Origin: Rhea pennata
Lineage: Eukaryota > Chordata > Aves > Rheiformes > Rheidae
DNA length: 64,000 nt
Direction: 5' to 3'
Assembly: GCF_028389875.1 (NCBI RefSeq)
Contig: NC_084665.1
Location: 3,658,001-3,722,000 of the forward strand
Numbering within the stretch: position 1 is the stretch's first letter; every line of letters starts with the position of its first letter. Both the position numbers and the translations under genes were made by a program. The notes under the pieces are model-generated. The model was given only the letters and a program-made list of their open reading frames with translations, ran no database searches and was not told where the DNA came from. Shown here piece after piece: positions 1-12,933 of this stretch.

Positions 1-3000
1 TCAGTAGCAGTTACCTCTGTTTCCAAAGAGTTTTTAGGCCTTTTGTGGTTCATGTAGCAGTTGCTAGGGTTAACTGGTGACAGTTTGAGAGAGATGTGCA
101 AGATTTCAGACTTAACGTAGAACTTCTGGGTGTGTCATTTCTTTATTTCCAGCTGCATAAGAGGCTTCATAGGTAAAAGTAGTATATTAACACAAGCAGA
201 ACAGAACCAAGAGCTGTCTTGCAAACATTTTTTGTGACCAATCTGGAAGGAATGGAGGACCAACCTCTCTCATTCCAAAGACTAGGTAACACAAGTTCTT
301 AACTGCATCGAAACTTACTTTGATTTAGCAGTGACAGAATGTTGTTGTTCCCCTTTTAAAGGTGACTTGCTTCCACATCTTTCCAGCAAATTGTCATTTC
401 CTTGGCTTTTGGAGAGTTCATGGTTAATTTATGTACTTTAAAATTGTGAGGTGCAATTGTGAGATGTAAGACTGCAAAATTCACACGAACTAGACAGCTC
501 CAGAGTGATTGCATAAGTAGACTGGGTTGTTGTCTCTAAACAGTAGTAGTTAGGAGCTACCAAAACTAAAATTGTCTAAAAGCATGCAGAACATTGTAAC
601 TTAACTCACAGAAGTTAATACTTCTGTTCTTATGACTTTTCTTAAGTTTGTTTGGGATTTTTTTTTTTTTCAGATTGCAGTGCTTATACATAAAAGCAAC
701 ACACTTGCATGAGAGTTTGGTTTCTAATACATGTGAGATTTTGTTCAACTCTTTAGAATGACAGGGTTGGTTTGTTGCTTTTCTCAACAAGTGGCACAAA
801 TTTGCCTCACCTTGTTTCAAAACCTGCCCTGTCTCCAGTACTGTTACTTATCTCCCTACCCATCATTTTATCAACACTGGCACAGAGTTCATCAAACAGA
901 ACAGAAGACTTTCACTAGGTTTCTGGCATATGACAGATATATTGATGAAGTTGTATCAAGTTTAAAGCAATATAGTTTTCCTTCATGTTTTTGTTGTGTT
1001 TACATCAAACTTGCATAAGATGTGGTCACACATCTAGTGAATGGTATTATCGATGCTAAACGTATCCTGTGACGATGGCTGCTTTTCTCCTCAATTCAGG
1101 AGGGGACTTAGCGGTAAAGCTGTTTTCTATCTTTGATCATTCTGCCTGCTTAGAAAACCAATTTTGCAAACTGCCTGTGGAGTTTCTGCTGGTGTTCTTC
1201 TGTATTGTGTTCTATCTTATGTGATGATTAAAAACTTTTGCCTCTAGTTTATCTGTAGATGAATATAGCATTGTGTGTTTGGATATATGGTTATATGATT
1301 AAACTAGTACTGTACTATTTACTTGATCATAAAAGTTCAGATTTTGTTAAAAGCTAGGCAATTGTAACAGGGTTCAAATTGGAAAAGCTGTGGCATCTGT
1401 GTATGTGAGCAGAAAGATTACATTATTCAGTTATAGCAGGGGCTAACTTTACAAATTGCTACTGGGTACTAAACATCTTTTTTAAGAATTCAAAACATTA
1501 ATATTAATGTAAGGCTTAGTCATTTGAAGATACATTTTTTTTTGTTTGTTTCTCTGTTCCTCTTATCTTTTAAAGTCCCATTTTGCTGTGTTAATATGAA
1601 CATTGAACCTTCTTACAACTGTGCTTTTGATATCTTTGCTTCTCCTGTCTGGTAGAGGTTTCAGCCTAATTTTGGGTTCAGTTCATGCTTCATTGGTTTG
1701 GGGCTTCCCTATGATGTCCTGGAATAGCTGCTTGACTGTGATAGCCTTAAGACATTAATAACTCACTTTGGAAAAGACCCTTGTACTGCATAGGATTTAA
1801 ATAAAGCATAGGAGAAGTGGCTGGCCAACTGCCAGGCAAAGGACAAGTGGCTTCCCTTAAAATGACTGCCAGAGCTTAAGCATTGCCATGACTGGATTAG
1901 GCAGTGACTAAGGAGTAAACCGCAGGCTTCTTGTGACTTGCATGGTCCCCTGCCCCCTGTTTCTTGGAGTGAGGGGGGGTGTGTGGTAGAACTCGATGGA
2001 CATCCGAAAGAGCAGAATCTTCAAGAATCATCATCTGTTTTATGTACAAAACTAATAAATGTATCCAAAATAAGTTTGTGAAGAAGTCAGTCTTGTGAAA
2101 TGTGGCAAAGTTGCTTGTAATGCTTCGTTAGTGTACTTGTAAAGAACAACAATGCCAGAATGCTGTATAAGCTTTAACCTGACTTGATCCTACTATAATC
2201 CTAAGGCTGGCAATCCCCTTTGCCTTGGTTCATTATCTCTGATGTCTGCAATTTAAATGCCATGTTTAAGAACTAGATATTAATCTTTTTTTGAGCTCCT
2301 TCAGTACTGAAGGTCACTGACTGTTTTGTTTAGAAGCAAGATTAACAAATTCAGGCTACTTTGGGATAACACATTTAAAACTTGAAGTCTTCTTCTAAAG
2401 ATATGTTGAAACAGTCTGCATTTTGTTTCTAGCAGTGTCCTTTTTTGACTACGAAAACTTTTTTCAACATTTGCAGAAACAACATTTGAAGAACATTTGT
2501 TTATGTGAACGAAAAGCAGAGGAAAACTCATCAGTAATCCCTTGATAAATCCACAGTCAAAAAATGTTTACATTTTTTGTATTTAGTAAGATGCAAGAAT
2601 CATGTGACAGCAATTCTTAGTTTCTCTATTTACCTTTATTGTAGGACACATTTGGCTTAGTGAGCATGAGAAACTTCAAGTGCTTGAGTTGTAGTTGAGT
2701 CAAAAGGTAACACCATTAGAGAAATTCTAAACTAACATCAAAAGCTCTTTATTCTACTGACAATCATAGCTAGGAAAGCAAATATGTTCCAAATCTGTGT
2801 GGGTTATTTTTTTGTTGTTTTTAATCTTAGGCTCAGCCTAAAACCTTGCAGGTGTTAGATCAAGCTATAAATGCGAAGATACAGGGCCAACAAATAAGTT
2901 TTGTAGCTTATTTCTGTAGATGTCTTTTATGTTCCAAGGTCTAGGAGAAAATAACTCTTTACTCTTCAGTCTGTTGCTGCAATGTGACCCCCCCCCCCCT

Positions 3001-6000
3001 TTTTTTTTCTGTCTGACTAAAGAATAGAGAAAACAGTGTGCTCTCCTCTGTAGAAAGAGTGTCTTTTCCTTGTAGGCATAATCTCTCTAGATTTTTTTGG
3101 AATGGAGATTCCATACTTGTTTCATGACCAGTGGCGTTCTGTAAATTCAGGATAACGTGGCATCGCTAGCCATTGGGCTTTTATTAATAAGAATTCTCAA
3201 TTTTAATGGGAAGTTTTACCCAAAGAATAGTGGGAGAACAGAGCTGAAGGCTTGAGTTCTTTATTGTCACACTGCTTACCTAGCACCATTACTGCTTCTT
3301 CTCTGTTTTTCTTTGCTCTTTCCTCTGTTGAATTTTTTCTGCAATCCCTTGCTTGTCTGTAATCTCTAATTAGAGATCACCTTGCTTGTTTGTAATCTCT
3401 AATTCCACCTTTTGCACAGGTGGGCAATTGAATGTTCACACTCAAGAGTAGTAAGGTGCCTAGATTAGCTAGTTCAAATGTCCGAAGTGAAATGAGACTG
3501 TTTCCAGATGTCAGGGACTGTGCTGGACTTTTAGACAGACAAGGTGATGTATTAAATGTGAAGCAACTCTTTCACTGTACAAAAATGAGTTGGGTACAAG
3601 CAGGCCTGAGCTTCTGAAGATACTAATTCTTTTGAAGGTTTGATAAGTTGTATTCCAAGCTGGATTCAGCTTGGAATTAACGGATCGTAAATTTCTGTCA
3701 AGCTATCTTAATTTCAGAATTAGAGGGGCAAGGAAGTAATTTTATAAATACACTCTAGAGTGCCTGGGATGTGTTGATGGCTTGAAAAATAGTGGAAGAT
3801 TAGGCATTGTAGTGCAGTATACTCCTAGAGAAAAGTGGTGTTTCATTTTGAAACTTACTGTGTGTGATTACACGTGTCAGTATTTTTAGATATTCTTTGA
3901 ATTCTTTCTGTGGGTCAGAATTTTGAAAATAAGGTTGCAAAATTGGGATAAAAAGTGAAACTCACTGGTCTTAAGTTGCTTTAGCTTCTGTGTGTCTTAC
4001 TAAGCTGATTTCTTTGCTTTGCTTAATTCTTTGGTATCACAATATCTGATTTAACATTTATGATTAGAAAAACCCTCAGGCCTATATGTTAACATTTAAG
4101 TAGAAATCTTGTGCTAAAGAATGTCTTAAAAGTGGATGCTGCCATTGGAAGGCTTTAATCCAAAAGATGATGATTACATTTATTATGGTAAGGAATAGTG
4201 GTCGAAAGTAAATAGATGTGGGGAGGGCACACAGGACGTTCACTTGTTCTGACAGTGGACTTTGGAATACAGAGTTTTTAAATGATTCAGAAAAATCTGC
4301 AGCTGCCTAAGTCAGATGAATTTGCTATGACTTCCTCAATGGTTTTCTGCTGAAAACCAGAAAATATTAGGAGAAAGCTTCTAATTCTGAGAAGCTAATA
4401 TTTAGGTTATTTGTATTCACACAGTTTATTCTTACTCACACAGTTATTCTTTGTGTGCTTGGAATAGTTATGCACAGCAAGTATTGCTTATGATGATTTA
4501 ACAACTTCTATTACTTCTACTGTGTAGAAGTGACCAAATCATATTAGATGTCAGTTTCTAATTTCTGGAAGTTAAAGGGGAGAGAAAAGTCTGCACTCTT
4601 AATCTGTGCGCTAGTCCTTGTTTTCAGATAACTCTGCTGGGATTTCTTTTACTTTTCAATGAAAAACTCAGAAAGTTACTTACCTTCTCAGAATCAGAAA
4701 AACAAATGCTAAGTCCCCTAATTGACTTAACTATGATGTCTTCAATACAAGTTTGCTTTTATAATGTATAAATTTAATATTCCTGTTTAAGTATAGCAGA
4801 AGATAATCAGTAATGTTCGTTCTTGATTCACTGATTTTTATACTAGATTCCTACCTAGGCTAAGACACCTTTTCTGTACAGAGTAGCTTGTTCATATTAA
4901 AAAACCACAAGCAATCGGATCTAGGCAAATAAGGCAAGTTATATTCATGCTATTTCTGAAATGGGTGGGCAGATGTGTTTTGCTTGCTGCTTTTTTCAGT
5001 TGTACTTAATTCCTGTTTATGTTTTGTTTAAAGCCATATTCATTGTGGTGTCTCCAGAACTTTGGACATGCTTTGTTGTCTGTGCTCTTGAGAAACTCTT
5101 TAGCTTTAATTCCAGTAAGTCACATATGAAATGTGCAAAGTACAGTATGTAAAATCCCGCACGCTTTTCTGACCATCAATTAATTCAATAATTTCAATAT
5201 TAACATGATTTAAAGCCTCCTGGGCTTTGTCAGAAATTCATTTTAACAAATATTTAAACCATTGGGGCTGGGACTGTGTAGCATGTTTGGTAACTATTCT
5301 ATTCTTGCAAAAGTTGTTGTAGCTATGATGGCAAATAACATTTTTTCTTAAGTTAGTCCTCCAATTCACCTGCTCGCTGTGAACGAAGACTTCAGTACCA
5401 ACCTGTACACGGCAGCCAAAGCTCTGTTAACTTATTGAAATAGTCTTTAAATAAATAAACAAATAAATCTTTTCACCAAGCTGGCAATTCTTCAATGTTA
5501 AAGCATTGTGAAAACTGCAATGTATGAGAAATGAGCTCTGTGAAGAAAGAAGTGGAAGAGGTCTCTGCATCAGGTAATTTTCATTAATCGTTAATTTTGA
5601 TGGTGTGGAAAGGAATAAAAACGGGAAAAGAGAGAAGCATTTTGCATTTTTGCAGAAGAGGAAGGGTTTTTGAGTGGGCTGTTCTTGCAGTTTGAATGCC
5701 GGACTCCGCCATCTTAGCTCTTAGCACTCCCATTTTTTAATAATTGTACTAGTGGGTACTGACAAACTGTGTGTGTTTAATTGACAAGTGAAATTGCTTA
5801 TTTTAATCTTTAGTTAACTCTCAGTTGACATGGCATAGTTAACTGTTTTAATTGCACACTGTAGTTTGTTTCTTGCAATGACAAAGATTACTAATTTAGA
5901 AGGTGCAGGTCAAATGCAGGAGGCACAACATGCAGCGTTGAGAAAATCCCATGATGTAGTGCCCACACAAAAATATGAATGCAGAAAAACTAGTAAGGCT

Positions 6001-6390
6001 TCAGTTCCATGGGAAGCTTTGATACATAGGTATAACAACCCTCTGCAGTACTGGAGCAGTCTGTAAGCCCGACGCCCTTTGTAACAAGGACCCATGTGTC
6101 GTATCTTGATTCTTTGCAAGTTGCTGTTGAAATCATAATAAATACCAAACAACTACTGCTACACAGGTACCAAACAAATCTTAAGAGCCCACTCATTGAA
6201 TTAATGCATTGTCTGGCTTTACAAATAAAACAAAAGCTCTGAAGCAATCTAGCTTTTAAGCTGGTTTCCAGGGTTGATCAGTATTTGTAGTCTCTCATGC
6301 ATTTGAGGACACAATTTGGGATGAGACCTAAGCTAGCACTGTGGCTTGCTAACATTTTAGACACATTTAAGATGTTTTGATGTCTGGTTT
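1..6390. other. PPP3R1: PPP3R1 intron 1, upstream part
   Basis: AT-rich, non-coding sequence with frequent stops in all frames and no CpG island, so the PPP3R1 promoter is not here. Minor structure: poly-C/poly-T run near 2990-3008, a 33-bp tandem duplication near 3347-3404, and a perfect 11-bp-stem hairpin at 3652-3677. No exon, RNA gene or recognisable repeat otherwise seen. Confidence 0.7.
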
Positions 6391-6399
6391 TCAGAATAT

Positions 6400-8100
6400 T
6401 GAAGGATATAGATAAGGCAGAGTTACTGAACACCTTCTTTACTTCAGTCTTTAAGGTGGAGGGCAACCCCCAGGAATTCCAGAGCCTGGAGACAAGAGAG
6501 AGTCTAGAGAAAGGAATAATTTCCTTTGGTTGAGGAGAACTGGATTAGAGATCTGGGCAAGCTTGACATCCATAAATTCATGGGCCCTGATGGGATGCAC
6601 CCGCAGATACTGAGGGAGCTGGCAGATATTATTGCTGGTCCACTCTCCATCTTTGAAACCTCATGGAGAACAGGAGAGGTGCCTGAGGACTGGAAGAAAG
6701 CCAATGTCACTCCAGTCTTCAAAAAGGGCAAGAAGGAGGACCCAGGAAACTAGAGGCTGGTCAGCCTCACCTCCAGCCCTCGAAAGGGGATGGAACAGCT
6801 CATCCCAAATGTCATCTCCAGGCATCTGGAGGAAAAGAAGGTGATTAGGAGCAGTCAGCATGGGTTCACCAAGGGGAAATCCTGCTTAACCAACCTGAGA
6901 GCCTTCTGTGATGGGAGTAACTGGCTGAGTAGATGAGGAGGGAGCAGTGGACGTTGTGTCCCTTGACTTCTGCAAGGCTTTTGACACTATCTCCCATAAT
7001 GTCCTCCTAGAGAAGCTCAGGCAGTGTGCATTAGACGAGTGGACAGTGAGGAGAATTGAGAACTGACAGAAAGGCAGAGCTCATCAGTGGCGTGGAGTCT
7101 AGTTGGAGGCCTGTGGCTACTGGCATCCCCCAGGGCTCAGCACTGAGTCCCATCCTGTTCAGCTTCTTCATCAAAGAAAGACCTGGATGAGGGGACGGAG
7201 TGCGTCCTCAGCAAGTTTGCGGATGATACCAAGCTGGGAGGAGTGGCTGACACACCTGAGGGCTGTGCTGCCATTCAGAGAGACCTGGGGAGGCTGGAGG
7301 GTTGGGCAGAGAGGAACCTCAGGAGGTCCAACAAGGGCAAGTGCAGGGTCCTGCACCTAGGGAGGAATAACTCCATGCACCAGTACAAGCTGGGGGCTGA
7401 CCTTGTGGAAAGCAGCTCTGCAGAGGAGGACCTGGGAGTGCTGGTGGCTGACAAGTTGACCATGAGGCAGCAATGTGCCCTTGTGGCCAGGAAGGCCAAT
7501 GGTGTCCTGGGCGGCATTCGGCAGAGTGTTGCCAGTAGGTGGAGGGAGGTGATCCTGCCCCTCTACTCAGCCCTGGGGAGGCCTCCTCTCAAGTACTGTG
7601 TCCATTTCTGGGCTCCCCAGTAGGAGAGAGACATGGAGCTCCTGGAGAGAGTCCAGCGTAGGGCTATGAGAATGCTCAGAGGGCTGGAGCACCTGCCCTC
7701 TCTGAGGAACGGCTGCGAGAGCTGGGCCTCTTCAGCCTGGGGAAGAGAAGACTGAGGGGGGATCTTATCAGTGTCTATAAGTATCTGAAGGGAGGCTGCC
7801 AGGAGGATGAGGCTGGACTCGTTTCAGTGGTGCTCAGCAACTAGACAAGAGGCAACAGGCACTAACTGAGACACAAGAAGGTCTGCCTGAATATGAGGAA
7901 ACTTCTCTGTGAAGAGTGACGAGCACTGGACCAAGTTGTCCAGAGAGATGGTAGAGTCTCCTTCTCTGGAGATACTCAAAAGTTATTTGGACACAATCCT
8001 AGGCAATGTGCTCTAGGTGACCCTGCTTGAGGAGGAAGGTTGGTCTAGATGATCTCTAGAGGTCCCTTACAACCTCAGCCATTCTGTGATGCTGTGATTA
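6400..8100 (+). mobile_element. 5'-truncated, degenerate CR1 LINE (reverse transcriptase and 3' end)
   Basis: Conceptual translation in shifting frames gives CR1 reverse-transcriptase landmarks in order. These are DKAELLNTFFTSVF near 6412; GPDGMHPQILREL near 6580; [13 protein letters not shown] near 6860; LDFCKAFDTISHNVLL near 6962 (motif A, catalytic Asp); FADDTKLGG near 7216 (motif C with the Asp pair); and the C-terminal ADTPEGCAAIQRDLGRLEGW region from 7246. The 3' end has the typical CR1 tail (TGGTCTAGATGATCTCTAGAGG, split over 8042-8063, and ATTCTGTGATGCTGTGATT). Stops at about 6531 and 6751 and several frameshifts make it inactive. The 5' half (ORF1, endonuclease) is missing, as is usual for CR1. 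Lies in the sense orientation within PPP3R1 intron 1. Confidence 0.93.
7216..7227 (+). pseudogene. CR1 reverse-transcriptase catalytic FADD motif (remnant)
   Basis: TTT GCG GAT GAT encodes Phe-Ala-Asp-Asp, the reverse-transcriptase motif C of CR1 elements. The motif is intact although the surrounding frame is broken. Confidence 0.85.
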
Positions 8101-11100
8101 AGATCTGCTTTTATAAAAGCAGAAGAGCAGCTGAAGACTGACCCTTGTATTTAAGCTTCTGAGTAACTTACAGAAAGATGCCCACCTTATGGGGAAGTAG
8201 CGTACAGTCAAGCAGACTTACGGTACTGTGTTTTTGCTTATATTTGAATACCAGTTTTGTACTCTTGTCTTGTAATGCACAAGCTTTTTATATAATCAAG
8301 CTGCAAAGTTTAGATTTTGTGGCTAACTGCAATTTCCCTTTTTTATTCTCTATTCACAGCTCTTAATCTCTTTCATTGAGAGGAAACTTCTGTCAAGATA
8401 ATTGCCCATAACTAACCTACTTTGGAGAAGAATGTACAAAACTTATTCTCTATGAAATCATTAGTATTTGGAGTAACTGCCAGCAGAAGAAATGAAGAAA
8501 CATGTTTGTATGGATAATATATAAAAGAAATAAAGATTAAACCATGTTAATAGTTTATCCTTAATTGCTATAAAGCACAACTGTAAAAATGAGAGAAGGA
8601 GAAGAATAATGGGGAACATGGTTGCAAATAATGTGCATTTTTGTTCTTAAAGAAATGGACTATATGTTGTATGAAACTCTGAAATATTGTAATAGTATAT
8701 TTTTATTTATTGCTAGTAAACTGATACTTCTGCAGCACTCAATTTGGTCATCCTTGATTAGACTCTGGGCTGTTTCTTGATTTGTAACTTTTGTCTCAAG
8801 TCATGATTTTGTTGCTGATTAACAAGTGAATTGCTTGTAGGTGTCCAACAGCATTGAACAAAATTTCAGGGTTTATCTAAGAGGATAAGGCTATTCAAAA
8901 ATACCAATACTATTCTAGCTGTTTGATTTAATAGTGTAACTCCAGAGAAGAGAGTTGATCTCCAGCACTGTGGTAGTAATACACAAATGCAGCTGAGGAA
9001 ACTATTTTATTAGGTGTAGGTGCCCAGTAAACCTGTTGTGGAGTGTTAATGCTGATTGAAGCTGCATTTCTGCAGCAAACCACATGTCACCAGCTTCTGG
9101 ATGTGCTAATGTGGTACATGGCAGGGCATTCTCACTTCATGCGAGGTATTCTAAATATATCTGGCAGGAAATACTAATATTGTAACAAACTTTAAGCCCG
9201 CCCCCTAGAGAGTTTTATCAGAAGGCTGCTATTCTACATACTTACTCTCTCTAAACCTTTTGCATCAGAGGTGAAATGACAGGCTGATAGAAATCTTACA
9301 GTTTCTTTTGTTGTTACAAAAGTTATCTCTATCTGTACTGCAGAAAATAAAAATTATCCATCACAGCGGTGATTCTTTGCTTGATGATTGAGGTTTTTAA
9401 TAGTCTCTATGTGCCTTTTGTTGTACATACGAATTTTTCTTTTAGTATGTCCAATCATATTTTCCATCATTCTTTGAAATACTTACCTAGTCACGGTGTT
9501 AAGCTTTAATAATTCTGTACACTAAATTTTTGGAAAAGAAAATATATGCTCTATTTCTTTTCAGTTCCTTCTGAAAAGAGCTCATAGGATCCTTTGTGAA
9601 ACCTCATAGCTGTACTTGCTTGACTGCTTTTTTCATAAGACATTAATGCGACTTACCTTCCATCTTATCCACTGTGTACCTAGTCTTTAAGAGCAAGAAA
9701 ATACTTTCTTTAGCACATGTTTCAAGGCTTAAATTGCATTACGAATGGTATGGATACATATTGGTCTTATTTGGGGGCAAATAAGTGACCTTTTTTGCAC
9801 TACTGTATCAGATATGAAAAATACCTGCCCCCAAGATGAAATGACTAAACCTAGTCTATGAGGATTGAGTCTTAGCCACAGATGGACACCTTTGTGTTTG
9901 CCCAGGTGGCAGATGTGCAGACAGGAATCTCACTGTTGGTATGAGCAGCTTGAGCAATTGTTTCTTTAGTAAAAAATGAAGATGAAAAGCTTTTTAAAAA
10001 CAGTAGATTTTTTTTTGGATTCTTCTGTGAAAATGAACACTCAGCACATCAATAACAGGTAATTACCTTTTTAAACACTAACAAATAGTAAATAATCATG
10101 TAATTCTTACATTGTTACTTACTAGAGTCTTTTTTTTTTTTTTTTTTTTTTTTAGATACCAAAGTTCTAGTCCACTGTTGGTAAGTATTCATAAGCTTTC
10201 TTGTTAGCAGTACCTGTTTCACAAAAAAGCTAAATTTAAGCTTATTCATTTATTTTTCTCTACTCTCCAAAGATTTTTTTCTAGACTACTTTGCTGTGGG
10301 TTAGCATGTGCATCTAGGTGCATCCCTACAAACACTGCAGTTACTCAGTTCATGAATTTAAAAAGTTGTTTCTATTTTTTTTAATTCTTTTCACTTTTCA
10401 AGAAGCATTTTATGCTTCTCTGGCTTGTTTGATTTTTTTTTTTTTTCTTTTTTGATGGCTTGTACTAGAAATTATTTGTCGTACCTCCTGATCAGATATA
10501 TAAGTGCCTAGTGTCTTTATTATGGTTAAGATATTATTGTATGTTTATGTGTGCATGTGCATAAATGCACTGGTTTTAATTCAACTTTCTTCTTTAATTT
10601 GCAGCCTCCCAGTCTGGTGTTTTTCTTGCCTCTTCATGGCCTCGTGTCTTAAGAGCAGCCTAGTTGGATCCCCTGGTTCCTGTTTCTTCCTGTTCAGAAA
10701 TTCTCTGATTCTGTTTTCCCCGTATTTAAAATCCCATACCCTTTTATATTTGTATGCATATACTAAGCTTTTACTACCTGTTTTGGTCTTCATGGTTTTC
10801 CTGAGACTTTAGTTGGGTTTCATCCAAGATTTCCCATGTGACACTGTTCCTTTGGATTCCCTGCTGCAATGAAAAAGTTTCTCTTGTTGAATATCTCAGT
10901 CATACTTTTTAGATTTTAGGGACCTGACCATCCTTATCTGTTTCTGTTCTCCTTTATCTTGCTATAAATACTTTGTGGTAGAAGTTAAGGATGTAGCTTT
11001 TGCTGCTTCACTTTAAAAGCAAGTTCTATTATTTTTTTGTAAAGAAGTGATAGAATTTATGGAGTATCAGGTATAAGGACAGTGAATGTATGTCCTGGAA

Positions 11101-12381
11101 AAAGAGCAAACAGGCCCCTCCCCCCCCAACAACACATCTCCTTTCAGAGATGTTTAAATTCATGGGATGTTTGCTCTGCCCCTTTCTGTCCTTATTAGGA
11201 AATGCAGTCGCATGCTTCTAAGCTAAATGTAGTACTACTTTTTTCTCCTCCATCAAGTAATCCTTTTATTTCTGTACAATTTGTGCAACTTTAAGGTGTC
11301 TTTGTGCGGCAGTGCTGAGCTGTGGAATCTCTTAAACTCCATGCCATGCAAGGATTATTATTGAATAGAATGTGTTTTAGACTCATCTTAAGCATGTTCT
11401 ACTTTCTTGTGTAAAAATAAGCTTTCTCGGATATTTTCTTGAAAAGGTTTGGTTATGTATCTGTAGGTAACTGGTCACTCATTTGCTGACTGACTCCAAG
11501 AAAAGATTAAATGTATGTGTATTGTGATTTTTCTCTGGCTCAAAGTAAGGTTATGGGTGGGGAGACATGCAGGTACACTCTTTTATTTTTTGTTATCTCT
11601 TGACGTTTAAGGTACTGTGATTGCAGATTTATATATGTGTAAGTTCAAAGTGACTGCACCCTCAAATAGCAAGCAAAATTAAAACTACTACTGTATTATA
11701 GTGTATCTAGGGCTTGAAGTTTTAGGCATTAACTTTCCACTCTGCTACAATGTGAGAGCACATTAAGATAGAACTATACAAAAATATCCAAATGTAAAAG
11801 CTGCTGCATCTGAATTTCAGGAAGTGTATACAATCTTTTTTTTTTTTTTTAAACTGTCATTCTTCCTGTATGAATCCTGCGAGGGGGTAGGGAGGTGTTA
11901 GTGGGAGAATGTGTGATGGAATTTTCTCTTGCTGTTGGAGTAAAGTTTATCATAGTTATTTGTAAGGACTTATCTGAGGTTTTTGTGGAAAAAGGTAAAA
12001 CAGTTTTTGTGTAAAGTTTTGATATGAATTTAAATACTACTTTAACTGGAAAGTAACATTTGCACTAGTAATAAGTGACTTTTGATGTTTAGGGCATAGG
12101 GCCAAAGCTATTAAGCTTTAAGGTCATCTGGACTACTAATATTGGGAATAATAAATGTCTGTTTACTTCAGAAGAGATCTCTGAATAGTTTTATATTACT
12201 TTGTATGTTTTGGTAACATAGAACAAATAGAATACTGTAGTCAGTTGTTGGGTTTAAAATACAAACTTTTAAAATTATCATATGACTTGTATTGCCCAAA
12301 ATCTTTACAGTGCTGAAACTTAAAATAGTTTCTCTAAGTTAACTTGGAAATAATGACAACTTTTTTCTTTTTCTGTTTCAG
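8101..12381. other. PPP3R1: PPP3R1 intron 1, downstream part
   Basis: AT-rich intron sequence. Includes a run of 24 T followed by AG (10130-10155), T-rich tracts near 10431-10452 and 11837-11850, and a C run near 11120. No coding exon or RNA gene seen before the exon 2 acceptor at 12380-12381. Confidence 0.7.
10130..10153 (+). repeat. Poly-T tract (24 T) in PPP3R1 intron 1
   Basis: Homopolymer of 24 T followed by AG, resembling a splice acceptor, but no coding exon follows. Confidence 0.9.
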
Positions 12382-12421
12382 GGAAATGAGGCAAGCTACC
12401 CCTTGGAAATGTGTTCACACT
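12382..12421 (+). CDS. PPP3R1: PPP3R1 coding exon 2 (residues 2-14)
   Basis: Forty bases preceded by a pyrimidine-rich tract and CAG, followed by the donor GTAAGT. It encodes [13 protein letters not shown] plus the first base of Phe14. It starts exactly at codon 2, so the ATG is alone at the end of the unseen exon 1. The N-terminal Gly is the myristoylation target. Confidence 0.96.
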
Positions 12422-12899
12422 GTAAGTTTTCTTTTTTTGTTACCACAACATGAAATTGTTTGAGAGATTAAACTTCAATGGCATTTAGAAATTGATACGT
12501 ACAATTTGCTTATGAATTTACTACTTGAAAAATTACACAATTTCAATAGTCTTCTAAAGAAAAGTTAAAATATGAAAAAAATATCTTTGAAGACCATTGG
12601 CTCTTGCTGTGAGGTTGTAAAATTAAAATATCCTTATTTAGTAATGAATGATTAAATTTGGTTTTAAAGCATGTGTTTTTTCTTAATTTCATTGAAATCA
12701 TTCAAATGAAACAAAGTAGTTTGTGTCTTTATAGTGAAGTGTTACAACTGATAGTCTGACTGGTGGAGCTTTTCTGTTGATCCTGATGCTAGTTCCTCAG
12801 AGATGTGGAAGAGAATTTGTAGTGCATGCTATTGTAGGAGTCAACTATATTGCTGAAGCTGTTTTGGCACTCGGAGAAATTAGAGGTTGAGAATAGAGA

Positions 12900-12933
<34 letters not shown>

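Noticed and set aside
10130-10155. T24-AG as a splice acceptor for an extra PPP3R1 exon
   Set aside because: No conserved coding sequence or suitable donor follows; the vertebrate PPP3R1 coding sequence is complete without it apart from the ATG.
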